Below are positions 6,467 to 7,215 of a stretch of DNA of 7,215 nt, in pieces. The stretch comes from Spirochaetales bacterium. GTDB taxonomy: Bacteria; Spirochaetota; Spirochaetia; DSM-27196; SKKC01. The DNA is taken from NCBI GenBank assembly GCA_007126865.1, contig SLAN01000122.1, forward strand, positions 1-7,215. The letters run 5' to 3'. The notes below the pieces were generated by a model. The model was not told the DNA's origin. It was given only the letters and a program-made list of their open reading frames with translations, and searched no databases. Position 1 is the stretch's first letter. The number at the start of each line of letters is the position of its first letter. Both the position numbers and the translations under genes were made by a program.

Positions 6467-7215
6467 ATTCGCGTTCGCAGTAACCGATCTTCTGTTTCAG
6501 CTTCTTGATGCCGGTCATCTTATCGTCGAGCTGCAATGCTCGTCGAAGATAGCCGATTGCCCGTTCGTATTCGCTGCGGTCGGAGTAGATCTCAGCCGCC
6601 TTTTTCAGAAAGAAGGCGGTGTCCTTCCGTGAGAAATCGAACGCGATGAGCTCTTCAAGGCATTCGAGAACCGTATCCGGCGACTCCTGCTCGATCATCT
6701 TGAAACAGGTTATCGTCTTGAGCTTCTCGGTGACTTCCTCGAGGAAGTGCCGAAAATACGGTCGTTCGCTCTCGCAGACTACAAGTCGACGGAGAAGCCG
6801 ATAGGCTTCCAGATAGTCGGACCTTTCCTCGTACTCCTCGGCAAGCAGGAACGTGCAATCCATGTAGTCTTCCCGGTCGAGGTGGTCACGCAGATCGAAG
6901 TCGTCATACTCATTCAACCGCGAGAACAACTCTACCGCATCATCCTCTCGACTATGGAGAAGATCAAAGAAAATGAGCTTGCTCTGGCTTTTTAGGTTCG
7001 TATTTTGTGCTTTCAAGAACTCACGATAATCGAAACGGAATCTTCTATGTACGATATAGTGAGTTCGATCGTATAGCGCCCTGCGAGAGGGATTGCCGAG
7101 TGTTTCGTATGCCTTGAGAACGGACCGCATTCGTTCGAGCGCTCTTTCGCCCTCATCACCCGAAACATCTGGATGCAGCTCCTTCGCCTTCTTTCGAAAC
7201 GCCCGCTTTATGTCC
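6465..7215 (-). CDS. J-domain (DnaJ-like) protein with C-terminal TPR repeats, N-terminus outside the window
   Basis: The frame is open from the right edge to a TAG at 6465, giving 249 visible residues. The first of them, DIKRAFRKKAKELHPD, carry helix II and the invariant HPD tripeptide (visible residues 14-16) of a J-domain. Helix III/IV follow with the typical AYETLGNPSRRALYD. The HPD loop stimulates the ATPase of DnaK-type Hsp70s, so this is a co-chaperone. After the J-domain there is no Gly/Phe linker or zinc finger, so it is not canonical DnaJ. Instead there are helical repeats, with TPR-like units at about 118-151 and 200-233 (AAEIYSDRSEYERAIGYL). No membrane segment is visible, so it appears cytoplasmic. 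An in-frame ATG at 7130 would drop the HPD and is not the real start; about 15-25 N-terminal residues are probably missing. Its client is unknown. Confidence 0.88.
   Translation of the reverse strand, partial: DIKRAFRKKAKELHPDVSGDEGERALERMRSVLKAYETLGNPSRRALYDRTHYIVHRRFRFDYREFLKAQNTNLKSQSKLIFFDLLHSREDDAVELFSRLNEYDDFDLRDHLDREDYMDCTFLLAEEYEERSDYLEAYRLLRRLVVCESERPYFRHFLEEVTEKLKTITCFKMIEQESPDTVLECLEELIAFDFSRKDTAFFLKKAAEIYSDRSEYERAIGYLRRALQLDDKMTGIKKLKQKIGYCERE

Overview
The window carries a tightly packed run of minus-strand genes and the end of one convergent plus-strand gene. All the recognisable products are bacterial. The layout suggests an outer-membrane bacterium: a SurA/PrsA-type periplasmic folding factor, nusB, a membrane-anchored TPR protein, map, and an HtrA protease with a lipobox-like cysteine. 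I lean towards a free-living, moderately GC-rich spirochaete. That rests on the map-htrA pairing and the style of the HtrA N-terminus as I remember them from treponemes, not on any search, so taxonomy is an inference of moderate to low confidence.

Right to left, in the direction of minus-strand transcription: a J-domain/TPR protein whose N-terminus lies beyond the right edge (6465-7215); a 167-base gap with a large imperfect inverted repeat (6340-6466); a SurA-like peptidyl-prolyl isomerase (5233-6297); nusB (4773-5222); a TPR protein with one N-terminal membrane segment (3157-4773); map (2388-3155); a 72-base gap holding a perfect 7-bp palindrome next to a TATACT hexamer (2328-2348); htrA (842-2314); and a purine-type phosphoribosyltransferase (212-829). 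An 86-base convergent gap with a 10-bp hairpin (146-176) separates this run from the C-terminus of a plus-strand gene (1-125), possibly a beta-propeller/Asp-box protein.

Spacing suggests one operon from the SurA-like gene to the phosphoribosyltransferase: gaps of 10 bases, then a TAATG stop/start overlap, then TAGTATG, then 72 bases, then 12 bases. The map-htrA gap is the only place inside it with room for a secondary promoter. Functionally the operon mixes envelope protein quality control (SurA-like chaperone, HtrA) with core expression functions (NusB in rRNA antitermination, MetAP in N-terminal methionine removal) and nucleotide salvage. The J-domain gene upstream adds a cytoplasmic Hsp70 co-chaperone.

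I see no mobile element, CRISPR array, RNA gene or clearly new defence-type system. The most unusual non-coding structure is the inverted repeat at 6340-6466. The least characterised proteins are the 538-residue TPR protein and the J-domain/TPR protein.
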